Shown here piece after piece: positions 1 through 9,585 of a DNA stretch of 64,000 nucleotides. The first letter of the stretch is position 1, and each line of letters begins with the position of its first letter. Origin of the DNA: JACQFK01 sp964619955 (lineage in GTDB: Bacteria > Planctomycetota > MHYJ01 > JACPRB01); contig CAZUJF010000017.1 of NCBI GenBank assembly GCA_964619955.1, forward strand, positions 43,709 to 107,708, given 5' to 3'. Position numbers and translations under genes: made by a program. The notes under the pieces were generated by a model. That model worked only from the letters and a program-made list of their open reading frames with translations, was not told the origin of the DNA and did not search any database.

Positions 1-1
1 C

Positions 2-2719
2 CTGCTCGTGATCTCCGACCGCGGCGTCACCCCGGAGAAGGCGGCGATCCCGGCCCTGCTGTCGATCTCCGCGGTGCACCACCACCTCATCCGGGAGGGG
101 TCCCGGACCAGGATCTCCCTGATCATCGAGTCCGGCGAGCCGCGGGAGGTGCATCACTTCGCGATGCTGCTCGGCTTCGGCGCCTCCGCGGTGAACCCGT
201 ACATCGCGTTCGAGACCATCAAGGACCTCTGCAAGCGCAAGGTGATCCCGCACGACCCCGACGTGGCGGCCAAGAACTACGGCAAGGCCGTCGTGAAGGG
301 CATCGTGAAGGTCATCTCCAAGATGGGCATCTCCACGATCCAGAGCTACCGCGGCGCCCAGATCTTCGAGGCCATCGGCCTGGGCCGGGAGCTCGTGGAG
401 AAGTACTTCACGTGGACGGCCTCCCGCGTCGGCGGCGTGGACATCCAGACCGTCGCCCGCGAAAACCGCCTGCGCCACGAGCGCGGCTTCCCGGACCGCC
501 AGGTCGACGGCAAGGTGCTCGACGCGGGCGGGCAGTACCAGTACCGGAAGGACGGGGAGGCGCACCTCTTCAACCCCGAGACCATCCACCGGCTGCAGCA
601 CGCCTGCCGGACGGGCAATTACGGCGTCTTCAAGGAGTATTCGAAGCTGGTCGACGACCAGTCCCGCCGGCTTTGCACGCTGCGCGGCCTCATGGATTTC
701 AAGGCCGGGGGCGCCCCCGTGCCGATCGAGGAGGTCGAGTCCGTCGACGAGATCGTCAAGCGCTTCAAGACCGGCGCGATGTCCTACGGCTCCATCTCCA
801 AGGAGGCCCACGAGGGCCTCGCCGTCGCGATGAACCGCATCGGCGGCAAGTCGAACACCGGCGAGGGCGGCGAGGATCCCGCGCGCTACGTCAAGGACGC
901 CAACGGGGACTCCCGCAACAGCGCGATCAAGCAGGTCGCCTCCGGCCGCTTCGGCGTGACGAGCACGTACCTCGTGAACGCGCAGGAGCTGCAGATCAAG
1001 ATCGCCCAGGGCGCCAAACCCGGCGAGGGCGGCCAGCTGCCCGGCCACAAGGTCTATCCGTGGATCGCCAAGGTCCGGCACGCGACCCCGGGCGTGGGGC
1101 TCATCTCCCCGCCGCCGCACCACGACATCTACTCCATCGAGGACCTGGCCGAGCTCATCTACGACCTGAAGTGCTCGAACGACCGGGCGCGCATCAGCGT
1201 CAAGCTGGTCGCCGAGGTCGGCGTCGGCACCATCGCCGCGGGCGTCGCCAAGGCCAAGGCCGACGTCGTGCTCATCAGCGGCTTCGACGGCGGCACGGGC
1301 GCCTCGCCGCTGACGTCCATCAAACACGCGGGCGCGCCCTGGGAGCTCGGCCTCGCCGAGACCCAGCAGGTGCTCGTCCTGAACAACCTGCGCAGCCGCA
1401 TCGTGGTGGAGGCGGACGGGCAGCTCAAGACCGGCCGCGACGTCGTCATCGCCGCCCTGCTCGGGGCGGAGGAGTTCGGCTTCGCCACCGCGCCCCTCGT
1501 CGTGATGGGCTGCATCATGATGCGCGTCTGCCACCTCAACACCTGCCCCGTGGGCGTCGCGACGCAGGATCCCAAACTCCGCGCCAAGTTCACGGGCGAT
1601 CCGGCGCACGTCGTCACCTTCATGCGCTTCATCGCGCAGGAGGTCCGCGAGCTCATGGCCCGCCTCGGCTACCGGAAGCTCGTGGACATGGTCGGCCAGA
1701 GCGAGCGCCTCGAGATGAAGGGCGCCGTCGACCACTGGAAGACGAAGGGGCTCGACTACTCCCAGATCTTCTACCGGCCCCCCGTGGGCCCCGAGGTCGG
1801 GCGCTGCGCCTCGCTGAAGCAGGACCACGGCCTGGAGAAGACGATCGACAAGAGCATCCTGCTCGGGCTCTGCAAGAACGCCATCGAGAAGGGCGACGCG
1901 GTCGCCGCCACGCTGCCGATCCGGAACACGAACCGCACGGTGGCGACGATCCTCGGCAGCGAGATCACCCGGAAGTGGGGGTACCGCGGGCTGCATCCGG
2001 ACACCATCACCCTGCATTTCCAGGGCTCCGCGGGCCAGAGCTTCGGCGCGTTCATCCCCCGCGGCGTCACGCTGGTGCTGGAGGGGGACGCGAACGACTA
2101 CGTGGGCAAGGGCCTCTCGGGCGGCAAGATCATCCTCTATCCGCCCCGGCAGGCGACCTTCGACGCCGAGGACAACGTCATCATGGGCAACGTCGCGTTC
2201 TACGGGGCGACGGACGGCGAGGCCTTCCTGCGCGGCATCGCCGGGGAGCGCTTCTGCGTGCGCAACTCCGGCGTCACCGCGGTGGTGGAGGGCGTCGGCG
2301 ACCACGGCTGCGAGTACATGACGGGCGGCCGCGTGGTCATCATCGGGCCGACGGGGCGCAATTTCGCCGCCGGCATGTCGGGCGGCGTCGCGTACGTGCT
2401 CGACGAGGACGGCACCTTCCCGAAGCAGTGCAATCCCGCCCAGGTGGGGCTGTATCCGCTGGACGACCCGGAGGAGGCCGACAAGGTGCGTTCGCTCATC
2501 CGGAAGCACGCGGATCTCACCCAGAGCCAGAAGGCCTGGAAGGTCCTCGCCCTCTGGGAAAAGATGGTCCGCAAGATCGTGAAGGTGCTGCCGCACGACT
2601 TCAAGCGGGCCCTGGAGGCCGAGGAGAAGGTCCGCGGGATGGGCCTGACGGAGGGCGAGGCCGAGATGGCCGCCTTCGAGATGAATTCGAAGGACGCGGC
2701 GCGGGTCGGGGGCAATTAG
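2..2719 (+). CDS. gltB: Glutamate synthase large subunit, C-terminal part (runs off left edge)
   Basis: Glutamate synthase large subunit transfers ammonia from glutamine to 2-oxoglutarate in the cytoplasm. The reading frame is open to the left edge, so the N-terminal glutaminase domain lies outside; about 905 of the usual ~1500 residues are visible. Seen here are the end of the central domain (SAVHHHLIREG), the FMN-binding synthase domain (GAMSYGSISKEAHE; GGKSNTGEGGEDP), three Cys codons at 1511, 1529 and 1544 in the expected [3Fe-4S] arrangement (CxxxxxCHLNTCPVG), and the C-terminal glycine-rich beta-helix domain (GNVAFYGATDGEAF). gltD follows after 33 bases, the normal pairing. The identification is secure. 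Confidence 0.97.
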   Translation: MLVISDRGVTPEKAAIPALLSISAVHHHLIREGSRTRISLIIESGEPREVHHFAMLLGFGASAVNPYIAFETIKDLCKRKVIPHDPDVAAKNYGKAVVKGIVKVISKMGISTIQSYRGAQIFEAIGLGRELVEKYFTWTASRVGGVDIQTVARENRLRHERGFPDRQVDGKVLDAGGQYQYRKDGEAHLFNPETIHRLQHACRTGNYGVFKEYSKLVDDQSRRLCTLRGLMDFKAGGAPVPIEEVESVDEIVKRFKTGAMSYGSISKEAHEGLAVAMNRIGGKSNTGEGGEDPARYVKDANGDSRNSAIKQVASGRFGVTSTYLVNAQELQIKIAQGAKPGEGGQLPGHKVYPWIAKVRHATPGVGLISPPPHHDIYSIEDLAELIYDLKCSNDRARISVKLVAEVGVGTIAAGVAKAKADVVLISGFDGGTGASPLTSIKHAGAPWELGLAETQQVLVLNNLRSRIVVEADGQLKTGRDVVIAALLGAEEFGFATAPLVVMGCIMMRVCHLNTCPVGVATQDPKLRAKFTGDPAHVVTFMRFIAQEVRELMARLGYRKLVDMVGQSERLEMKGAVDHWKTKGLDYSQIFYRPPVGPEVGRCASLKQDHGLEKTIDKSILLGLCKNAIEKGDAVAATLPIRNTNRTVATILGSEITRKWGYRGLHPDTITLHFQGSAGQSFGAFIPRGVTLVLEGDANDYVGKGLSGGKIILYPPRQATFDAEDNVIMGNVAFYGATDGEAFLRGIAGERFCVRNSGVTAVVEGVGDHGCEYMTGGRVVIIGPTGRNFAAGMSGGVAYVLDEDGTFPKQCNPAQVGLYPLDDPEEADKVRSLIRKHADLTQSQKAWKVLALWEKMVRKIVKVLPHDFKRALEAEEKVRGMGLTEGEAEMAAFEMNSKDAARVGGN

Positions 2720-2752
2720 AAGGACCTTTTTCAAACAGGATAGAGAGCCAGC

Positions 2753-4237
2753 ATGGGCAAGCCGACAGGGTTCATCGAGTTCAAGCGGGAGCTTCCCGCG
2801 GATCGCGGCGCTTCCGAGCGCACCGGCGACTGGAAGGAGTTCCACCTCCACATGGAGGAGGGAAAACTCCGCAGCCAGGGCGCGCGCTGCATGGATTGCG
2901 GCGTCCCGTTCTGCCACACGGGCACGCTGATCGCGGGCATGGCCTCCGGCTGCCCCGTCAACAACCTGATCCCCGAGTGGAACGACCTCGTCTTCCGCGG
3001 CCAGTGGAAGGACGCGCTCAACCGCCTCCACAAGACGAACAACTTCCCCGAGTTCACCGGCCGGGTCTGCCCCGCGCCCTGCGAGGGCTCCTGCGTGCTC
3101 GGCATCAGCGAGCCGCCCGTCACGATCAAGAACATCGAGTGCTCCATCGTCGACCACGGCTTCGCGGAGGGCTGGATCCAGGCCGAGCCGCCCGCGAAGC
3201 GGACGGGGAAGAAGGTCGCCGTCGTGGGGTCCGGCCCCGCGGGCCTCGCCGCCGCCGACCAGCTCAACCGCGCGGGACACCTCGTCACCGTCTTCGAACG
3301 CGACGACCGCGTCGGCGGCCTGCTCATGTACGGCATCCCGAACATGAAGCTCGAGAAGGAGGTCGTCCAGCGCCGCGTCGACCTGCTGGCGGCCGAGGGC
3401 GTCGTCTTCAAGACCGGCGTCGAGGTGGGGAAGAACCTGCCGGCGGAATCGCTGCTGAAGGACTTCGATGCCGTGGCGCTCTGCATCGGCGCCACCCAGC
3501 CCCGCGACCTGACGGTCGAGGGCCGGAATCTCAAGGGCATCCATTTCGCGATGGAGTTCCTCCGCAAGAACACCAAAAGCCTGCTCGACAGCCGGCACGC
3601 CGACGGCGCGTACATCTCCGCGAAGGGGAAGGACGTCGTCGTCATCGGCGGCGGCGACACGGGCACGGACTGCGTGGGCACCTCGCTGCGGCACGGCTGC
3701 AAGTCGCTCGTCCAGTTCGAGCTCCTGCCCAAGCCCCCCGACGCGCGGGCCGCGGACAATCCGTGGCCGCAGTGGCCGAAGGTCTACAAGATGGACTACG
3801 GCCAGGAGGAGGCGGCGGCGAGGTTCGGGGCGGATCCCCGCGTCTACACGATCAGCACGAAACGCTTCGTCGGCGACGCGGAGGGGCGGCTCAAGGAATT
3901 GCACACGGTCCAGGTGAAGTGGGAGAAGGGCGCCGACGGCCGGCCGAAGCTGGTCGAGGTCCCCGGATCCGAAAAGGTCTGGCCCGCGCAGCTCGTGCTG
4001 CTCGCGATGGGCTTCCTCGGACCCGAGGCGCAGCTCGTGAAGCAGCTGGGAGTGGCCGTCGACGAGCGTTCGAACGCGAAGGCGGACTTCGGCAAGTTCG
4101 CGACGAGCGTGAAGGGCGTCTTCGCCGCCGGCGACGCGCGCCGCGGCCAGTCGCTCATCGTCTGGGCCATCGCGGAAGGCCGCCAGTGCGCGCGGGAGGT
4201 CGACCGCTACCTGATGGGGGCGACGCAGCTTCCGTAG
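2753..4237 (+). CDS. gltD: Glutamate synthase small subunit (NADPH-dependent)
   Basis: The beta subunit passes electrons from NADPH through FAD and two [4Fe-4S] clusters to GltB. The 494 residues match the family length. The N-terminal Cys motifs are clear (RCMDCGVPFCH, then GCPVNN, then CPAPCEGSCVLG). An FAD dinucleotide fold follows (VAVVGSGPAGLAAADQL, about residue 155) and then the NADPH fold (VVVIGGGDTGTDCVG, about residue 300). Start ATG at 2753. It is cotranscribed with gltB (33-base gap). Together with the nitrogen island from 13 kb it would complete ammonium assimilation, although no sigma-54 signal is visible here because the gltB promoter lies outside the window. Confidence 0.97.
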   Translation: MGKPTGFIEFKRELPADRGASERTGDWKEFHLHMEEGKLRSQGARCMDCGVPFCHTGTLIAGMASGCPVNNLIPEWNDLVFRGQWKDALNRLHKTNNFPEFTGRVCPAPCEGSCVLGISEPPVTIKNIECSIVDHGFAEGWIQAEPPAKRTGKKVAVVGSGPAGLAAADQLNRAGHLVTVFERDDRVGGLLMYGIPNMKLEKEVVQRRVDLLAAEGVVFKTGVEVGKNLPAESLLKDFDAVALCIGATQPRDLTVEGRNLKGIHFAMEFLRKNTKSLLDSRHADGAYISAKGKDVVVIGGGDTGTDCVGTSLRHGCKSLVQFELLPKPPDARAADNPWPQWPKVYKMDYGQEEAAARFGADPRVYTISTKRFVGDAEGRLKELHTVQVKWEKGADGRPKLVEVPGSEKVWPAQLVLLAMGFLGPEAQLVKQLGVAVDERSNAKADFGKFATSVKGVFAAGDARRGQSLIVWAIAEGRQCAREVDRYLMGATQLP

Positions 4238-4272
4238 AAAAGGCGAGAGGCGTTAGGCGAAAGGCGGAACTG

Positions 4273-5016
4273 ATGCAGATCTTGCTTCTCTTGACAGGCG
4301 TCTTGTGGGCGCAGGATCTGCCGGAGGCGGCGAAGACCGCCTGGGGCCGCATCGAGTACAAGGCCGACGCGGTCTGGCTGCACGTCGAGAGTTGGCCCGC
4401 CGACGGGAAGGTCTCCTTGCCCCGCCTGAACAATCCCATCGGCGCGGTGTACCTGCAGGGCGACGAGAAGAAGACGGGTCTGGGGTTCCAGCCGAATCTC
4501 GCCGACTGGGTGGTGACGAAACCGAAGGACGCGCCGGCGCCCGCCGTGATCGTCGTGGAAGTGAAGGGCACGCCGAAGATCGCCGGACAGGAGCCTCCGC
4601 TCGTCGAGCCGGGCCCGGACGGCGTGCTCGCGCTCTCCGCGCATCTGGGGGCGGCGCGGGGGAAGATGCTGCGCTACGAGCCCCAGCCGCACAAGAACAC
4701 GCTGGGCTACTGGGTGGATCCCGCCGATTACTGCGAGTGGCGCTTCAAAGTCCCGAAGCCGGGCCGCTACGCCGTGAAGCTGCTGCAGGGCTGCGGGAAG
4801 GGCCAGGGCGGCAGCGCGATCCAGGTGAAGGCGGCGGGCCAGTCGCTGGACTACACCGTCGAGGACACGGGCCATTTTCAGAACTTCGTCGAGCGCGAGG
4901 CGGGCAGGGTCGTGATCGCCGAGGCGGGCGCGTTCACGCTGGAGATCCGCCCCGTGAAGAAGGCGAAGGCCGCCGTCATGGACGTCCGCGAAGTCCGCCT
5001 CGTCCCCGTCGAGTAG
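4273..5016 (+). CDS. Secreted protein with carbohydrate-binding-like C-terminal domain
   Basis: Predicted 247-residue exported protein. The start at ATG 4273 places a short hydrophobic signal (MQILLLLTGVLWAQ) at the N-terminus. The first half looks like the domain that follows the catalytic barrel in alpha-L-fucosidases (NNPIGAVYLQGDEK region). The second half, from about residue 155 (YCEWRFKVPKPGRYAV), looks like a beta-sandwich ligand-binding module of the DUF5077/CBM6 kind. No catalytic domain is present, so it may bind sugar without cleaving it. It lies 35 bases after gltD and 22 before a kelch protein. The assignment rests on motif resemblance only. Confidence 0.75.
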   Translation: MQILLLLTGVLWAQDLPEAAKTAWGRIEYKADAVWLHVESWPADGKVSLPRLNNPIGAVYLQGDEKKTGLGFQPNLADWVVTKPKDAPAPAVIVVEVKGTPKIAGQEPPLVEPGPDGVLALSAHLGAARGKMLRYEPQPHKNTLGYWVDPADYCEWRFKVPKPGRYAVKLLQGCGKGQGGSAIQVKAAGQSLDYTVEDTGHFQNFVEREAGRVVIAEAGAFTLEIRPVKKAKAAVMDVREVRLVPVE

Positions 5017-5038
5017 TCCCGCCCGGCGTATCGTAGGC

Positions 5039-6865
5039 ATGAAGAGTTTCGTCTTCCTGCTGCTCCTGGCCGCCCAGGATCCGGTCCCCGAACATCCGCT
5101 GAACACCTGGGTGAAACTCAGCCCTCGGGAGGGCTCGCCCGCGTCCCCGCGCCTGGGCTATGAAGGCGACTGTGTCTGGGACCCGAAGCACCGCGTGATG
5201 CTGCGCTACGGGGGCCACAACCAGGGCGGCGGCGGGGAGCAGCACTCCGACGTCTGGACCTTCGACCCCGCGACGGCGCAGTGGACGTTCCAGGTGCCGA
5301 ACACCTCGCCTCCCGGGGTCTGCTGCGCGCAGCAGAACGTCTTCGACCCGGACGCCTCGCGCTATATCCGCTTCCCCTCGTTCAGCGGCAGCCACGGCTG
5401 GCAGTGGGGCCGCGAGATCTATCTGAACCAGTCCGCCGTCTGGACCTACGACCTCGAGACGAATCTCTGGCGAAACCGGCGTCCGTTTCCCGCCCCGAAG
5501 CTCGCCCCGCTGCGCTGCGCGAGCTGGGACAGCGACCGCGAGGTCGTCGTCGTCTTCGGCGGCGAAGGGTCGAAGGAGGGCACGCTCGTCTACGATCCGC
5601 ACGCCAACACCTGGACCTCGATGAAGCCTCCGCTGCAGCCGGAGTTCCGGAGCGGCGGGAACATGACCTACGACGCGGCGCGCAAGCTGCATATTCTGTT
5701 CGGGTCCCAGTTCTCGAAGGATCCCCACACCTGGGCCTATGACCTCGCGAAGAACGAGTGGCGGGACCTCAAGCCGGAGCTCCAGCCGCCGACCGAGCAG
5801 AACGACGCCGTCCTGGTCTACGACGCGGTGGGGAAAGTCGTGATCGCGATCGTCAAGGTCAGCGAGGGCAAGGACGAGGAGGCGAAACATTCCGTTCAGA
5901 CCTGGGCCTTCGATGCGGGGAAGAACACCTGGACGCGGATGCATCCCGCGCGCGAACCGGACGCCGCCGGCAGCCGCACCCGGGTGCTGCTGGCGGTTCC
6001 GGAGCGGAACCTGATCCTGCTCGAGAACTGCACCAGCAAGCCGCGCGAGCAGCAGGTCTGGAGTTATCGGTATGCGGAGGGGAAGGCGCCGGCGCCCGCG
6101 CCGAAAGTCCGGACCCAGCCGCGGGCCCCGGAGGACCTCGTCGTCTCGGTCCTCTCGGACAAGGAGGTCGATCTGCGCTGGAAGGGGGAAGGGGCGGCGT
6201 ACGCGGTCGAGCGGGCGCCGGTGGAGGTCCTGACGGAGGACCAGCTCCGGCGGCTCAAGTCCCGGACACCGCCGCTTGAGGCGCCGTCGGTCGGGGCGTT
6301 CAAGGCGGTCGGCCCGTTCCGGAAGCTGGCGGTCTCGAAGACGACGGAGTTTGCGGACCGGGAGGTCCTGCTCACCGGGACGGCGCCGGCCCTGGGGGAG
6401 CCCGTCTGGTCCCGCGACTTCTCCAAGGAGGAGCGGGACGAGACGGGAAAGTCCTATCGCTTTCAGGTTTTTGCCTACCGGGTGCGGGCGCTGAGCGCCG
6501 AGGGCGTCGAGAGCGGACCCTCGGAGGCGGTCTTCACGATTCCCTCCATACCGCAGGGCGTCCTCTCGAAGGAGGAGGGCGCGACCGGTCATGTGAAGTG
6601 GTCGGCCAATCCGGAGCGGGGCATCCGGGGCTATCGCGTGTACCGGATGGACGGTCGCTACGACAAGGAGCCCGTGTCGCGGCTGACGGCTGATCCGATC
6701 GCGGAGACGAGGTTCAGCGATCCCGCGGCGGGGAAGAAGTCGCGGCGCTACTACGTCGTGGCGGTGGATGCGCTGGGGCAGGAGGGGCATCCGAGCACGC
6801 CGGTCTGGTTCGCGCGGGAATGGGAGTCCTTCTACAAACCGTTCACGGGCGAATGGCACCCTTGA
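5039..6865 (+). CDS. Secreted kelch-repeat protein with fibronectin type III domains
   Basis: 608 residues with a very short export signal (MKSFVFLLLLAAQ). Residues about 30-340 hold kelch-type blades, seen as repeated units with a hydrophobic strand, a Gly pair and a spaced Tyr/Trp (DVWTFDPATAQW; AVWTYDLETNLW; TLVYDPHANTW; TWAYDLAKNEW; TWAFDAGKNTW). From about residue 350 there are two fibronectin-III-like beta domains (DLRWKGEGAAYAVERAP; GHVKWSANPERGIRGYRVYR). Such proteins usually act as extracellular binding scaffolds. A TATCGT box ends only 6 bases before the ATG, so the message may be almost leaderless. It is convergent with the kinase gene, with 4 bases between the ends. Confidence 0.8.
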   Translation: MKSFVFLLLLAAQDPVPEHPLNTWVKLSPREGSPASPRLGYEGDCVWDPKHRVMLRYGGHNQGGGGEQHSDVWTFDPATAQWTFQVPNTSPPGVCCAQQNVFDPDASRYIRFPSFSGSHGWQWGREIYLNQSAVWTYDLETNLWRNRRPFPAPKLAPLRCASWDSDREVVVVFGGEGSKEGTLVYDPHANTWTSMKPPLQPEFRSGGNMTYDAARKLHILFGSQFSKDPHTWAYDLAKNEWRDLKPELQPPTEQNDAVLVYDAVGKVVIAIVKVSEGKDEEAKHSVQTWAFDAGKNTWTRMHPAREPDAAGSRTRVLLAVPERNLILLENCTSKPREQQVWSYRYAEGKAPAPAPKVRTQPRAPEDLVVSVLSDKEVDLRWKGEGAAYAVERAPVEVLTEDQLRRLKSRTPPLEAPSVGAFKAVGPFRKLAVSKTTEFADREVLLTGTAPALGEPVWSRDFSKEERDETGKSYRFQVFAYRVRALSAEGVESGPSEAVFTIPSIPQGVLSKEEGATGHVKWSANPERGIRGYRVYRMDGRYDKEPVSRLTADPIAETRFSDPAAGKKSRRYYVVAVDALGQEGHPSTPVWFAREWESFYKPFTGEWHP

Positions 6866-6869
6866 AGGG

Positions 6870-9539
6870 CTACTTCAGCTCGATCGTGTCCACCAGGTAC
6901 CAGACGCTGACGTGGTTGCTCAGCTTCAGCGTGAAGCGGGAGAGGGGCGGGAATTCGAGCGTGAACTCGGCCCAGACGTTGCCGCCGGGGTAGGGGCCGC
7001 CCTTCGCCACCACGGTGCCCGCCGTGTCCTGGATCTCGATGCCCATCTGCTGCATGGCCGCGCCCTTCCAGCGCAGTTTCGAAAGCCGCCGGCCCGAGCG
7101 GATCTCGTAGACCACGTCCGTCCCCGACTTCTGGTCGAAGTACACCGCTTCGCCGCGGAAGGGGCCCGTGGCGTCGTCCGTCTTCTGCTCGGGAAACATG
7201 CCCTGCCGCTGTCCGACGGGGAAGGGCCTCATGCTCTTCTCGGGGACGAAGACCGCGCGCAGCTTCGCGGTCGGCGCCTGGCGGTAACACGCGTCGATGC
7301 GCTGCTCGGCCTCGAGTTTCTCGGCGCCGCGCAGGCCGGGCAGGGCGAGTTCGTACCAGTACAGCGCCCGCAGCAGCGCGCCGTTCTTGAAGGCCTTGAC
7401 CCGCTCCTTCTGCGCCGACGCCCACCAGGCTCCGGCGAGCTGGCGCCGTCCGGCGGCGTCCGGCGGGAGCGCCGCCTCCTGCAGGGCGAGTTTGCGCTGC
7501 GCCTCGTCCGAGCCTTTCGCCAGCAGCGGCAGGCCGTCCTCCCAGCGATCCTTCACCAGGCAGAGGTGGCGTCCCGCGTCCAGGCAGGCGCCGGGCTCGT
7601 CGGGCTGGGCCGACAGCGTCCGCTTCGCCTTGAGGTAGCGTTCGACCTCCGGCTGGATCGCCGTGAGCTCCTTGCCGAGCGCGGCGGCCTCCTCGACGAT
7701 GCCCGCGTCCCCGGACTGTTTCGCGATGGCGGACGCATCCCGGGCGGCCTGCTGCGCGACCTTGACGTCGTCCGCCGCGAGCGCGTCCTCCGCGAGCCGC
7801 AGGTGGGCGCCGGCCAGTTGCTGAGCGTCGTCGCGGGCCTTCACCTGTTTCTTGGCGCGTTTGAGGGCGTCGGCCTTGACGGCGACGGCGTCGAGCCCGG
7901 CCTCGGCCGCCAGTTCGTCCGCGGCCTTGAAGATCGCGGCGACGTCGAGGCGGTCCACCGCGGCGTCGACGGCCTCCTTGAGCAGCGAGGCGGCGACCTT
8001 GGGATCGCGGGCGGCGGGCAGGACCTTCTGCGCCGGGAGCGGCTTGGGAGGGGGGGCGGGGGCCGGGGCGGGAACGGGAGCGGGGACCGGCACCGGTGCG
8101 GGTTTCGGGGCCGGGGCGGGCGCCGGCTCGCCGCGGGCTTCGATGGCGAGCAGTTTCTCGCGCGTCTGCCGGGCCTCCTCTTCGGAGAGCCGCGCCTTCT
8201 CCTTGAGGGCCGCGAGTTCCTCGCGGAGACGCTTCTGGTCCTGTTCGGACGCGGAGGCCGCGGCCGTCTTGATCTTCTGCTCGGCCAGTTCGATCTCCTT
8301 CGCCGAGCTCGCGCGGGAGGCCTCCAACTGGAGCTTCAGGTCGGCCGCCTCCTTCGTCCGGGCCGCGCGCGCGGCCTCCGCCTCGGCGGCCTGCGCCTGC
8401 CGGTCGCCCTCGCGGGCCTCGGCGCTCGACGGGTCCTTCGCCAGCGCCTTCCCGAATTCGATGCGGGCGTCGGTGTATTTCTTCTCCTTGAGGAGCCGGC
8501 GCGCCCGGGCGAGTTCCGCATCGGCCGAAGGCGGCGGGGGCGAGGGCCGCAGGGCGAGCCCCAGGATCACGACGAGGGCGAGTCCCGCCGCCGCCGAGAT
8601 CCAGACCCACGGGTTGGTTTTCCTGGAGACCCCCACGCGGCGCCGCACGGTGCTGATCGCGACCGCCTCGCCCTTGAGCCAGCGGTCGAGGTCCAGCGCG
8701 AACGCGCGCGCCGTCGCGTAGCGGTCGCCCGGGTTCTTCTCCATGGCCTTGAGGCAGATGTTCTCGATGGTCCGGTCGAGGGCGGGGTCCAGCGCCGTGA
8801 TCCGCGTGCTCGAGGGCAGGCTGGGACGCTCCTTCGAGGCCTTCATGAGGATCTCGATGGCGGTCTCGCCCTCGAAGGGTTTGCGTCCCGCGAGCATTTC
8901 GTAGAGCATGACGCCCAGCGAGTAGACGTCGGTGCGTCCGTCGACGGTCTTCGCGCCGCGCGCCTGTTCGGGGCTCATGTACGCGGGCGTGCCGACGACG
9001 AGGCCGTCGCCCGTCAGCGAGAGGCCGGTGTCGCCCCCCATGGCCTTGGCCAGGCCGAAATCCATCACCACGGGTTTGTTCTGGGCGTCGACCAGGATGT
9101 TCTGCGGCTTGAGGTCGCGGTGGAGCACGCCCTGTTCGTGGGCGTGATGGACGGCGAGGGCGATGTCCCTCAGGACGGGCACCTTCGCGCGCAGGCCGAG
9201 TCCCTTGGCGGCCAGCCAGTCCGAAAAGGCCCGGCCCTGGATGAGTTCCATGGCGAGGTAGCGGCGGCCCTGGATCTCGCCGGCCTCGTAGAGCGTGACG
9301 ATGCCCGGGTGTTTGAGCTTGGCGGCCATCTGCGCCTCGCGCGCGAAGCGCTGGCGCTCCTGCTCCGCCTGGTCCGGTTTCTGTCCCGGGCGGGGCAGCA
9401 TCAGCTTGAGGGCGACCTTGCGCTGGATCTGGGTGTCGGTGGCCTCGTAGACGACGCCCATGCCGCCGCGGCCGAGTTCGCGGATGAGGGCGTACTTGCC
9501 CACGGTGCGGGAGGGGTTCGGGCGGTTCGGTTCAGTCAT
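6870..9539 (-). CDS. Membrane Ser/Thr protein kinase (Hanks type) with long C-terminal sensor region
   Basis: 889-residue kinase. The catalytic domain spans about residues 15-285, with the glycine loop (GRGGMGVVYEA), the ATP-site Lys45 (VALK), catalytic HRDLKPQN at about 140 and DFG at about 160, plus GTPAYMSPEQ in the activation segment. One membrane helix lies at about 310-330. Beyond it come a TPR-like segment, a long charged coiled coil, a Pro-Ala tract of about 35 residues, helical repeats, and a C-terminal beta-rich domain. The C-terminal half is presumably outside the membrane and may sense a ligand. Very long tails of this type are common in Planctomycetota and Myxococcota. The substrate is unknown. 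Confidence 0.93.
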   Translation of the reverse strand: MTEPNRPNPSRTVGKYALIRELGRGGMGVVYEATDTQIQRKVALKLMLPRPGQKPDQAEQERQRFAREAQMAAKLKHPGIVTLYEAGEIQGRRYLAMELIQGRAFSDWLAAKGLGLRAKVPVLRDIALAVHHAHEQGVLHRDLKPQNILVDAQNKPVVMDFGLAKAMGGDTGLSLTGDGLVVGTPAYMSPEQARGAKTVDGRTDVYSLGVMLYEMLAGRKPFEGETAIEILMKASKERPSLPSSTRITALDPALDRTIENICLKAMEKNPGDRYATARAFALDLDRWLKGEAVAISTVRRRVGVSRKTNPWVWISAAAGLALVVILGLALRPSPPPPSADAELARARRLLKEKKYTDARIEFGKALAKDPSSAEAREGDRQAQAAEAEAARAARTKEAADLKLQLEASRASSAKEIELAEQKIKTAAASASEQDQKRLREELAALKEKARLSEEEARQTREKLLAIEARGEPAPAPAPKPAPVPVPAPVPAPAPAPPPKPLPAQKVLPAARDPKVAASLLKEAVDAAVDRLDVAAIFKAADELAAEAGLDAVAVKADALKRAKKQVKARDDAQQLAGAHLRLAEDALAADDVKVAQQAARDASAIAKQSGDAGIVEEAAALGKELTAIQPEVERYLKAKRTLSAQPDEPGACLDAGRHLCLVKDRWEDGLPLLAKGSDEAQRKLALQEAALPPDAAGRRQLAGAWWASAQKERVKAFKNGALLRALYWYELALPGLRGAEKLEAEQRIDACYRQAPTAKLRAVFVPEKSMRPFPVGQRQGMFPEQKTDDATGPFRGEAVYFDQKSGTDVVYEIRSGRRLSKLRWKGAAMQQMGIEIQDTAGTVVAKGGPYPGGNVWAEFTLEFPPLSRFTLKLSNHVSVWYLVDTIELK

Positions 9540-9585
9540 GGGACTACGTCTGGAAGTGTAACACGGGGAGGGGCCGGGGGAGGGG

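Noticed and set aside
412..4240. Very long plus-strand frame overlapping gltB and gltD
   Set aside because: It is an out-of-frame shadow rich in Arg, Pro and Gly, produced by high GC; gltB and gltD fill the region with clear motifs. Only the part from ATG 4273 is a gene.
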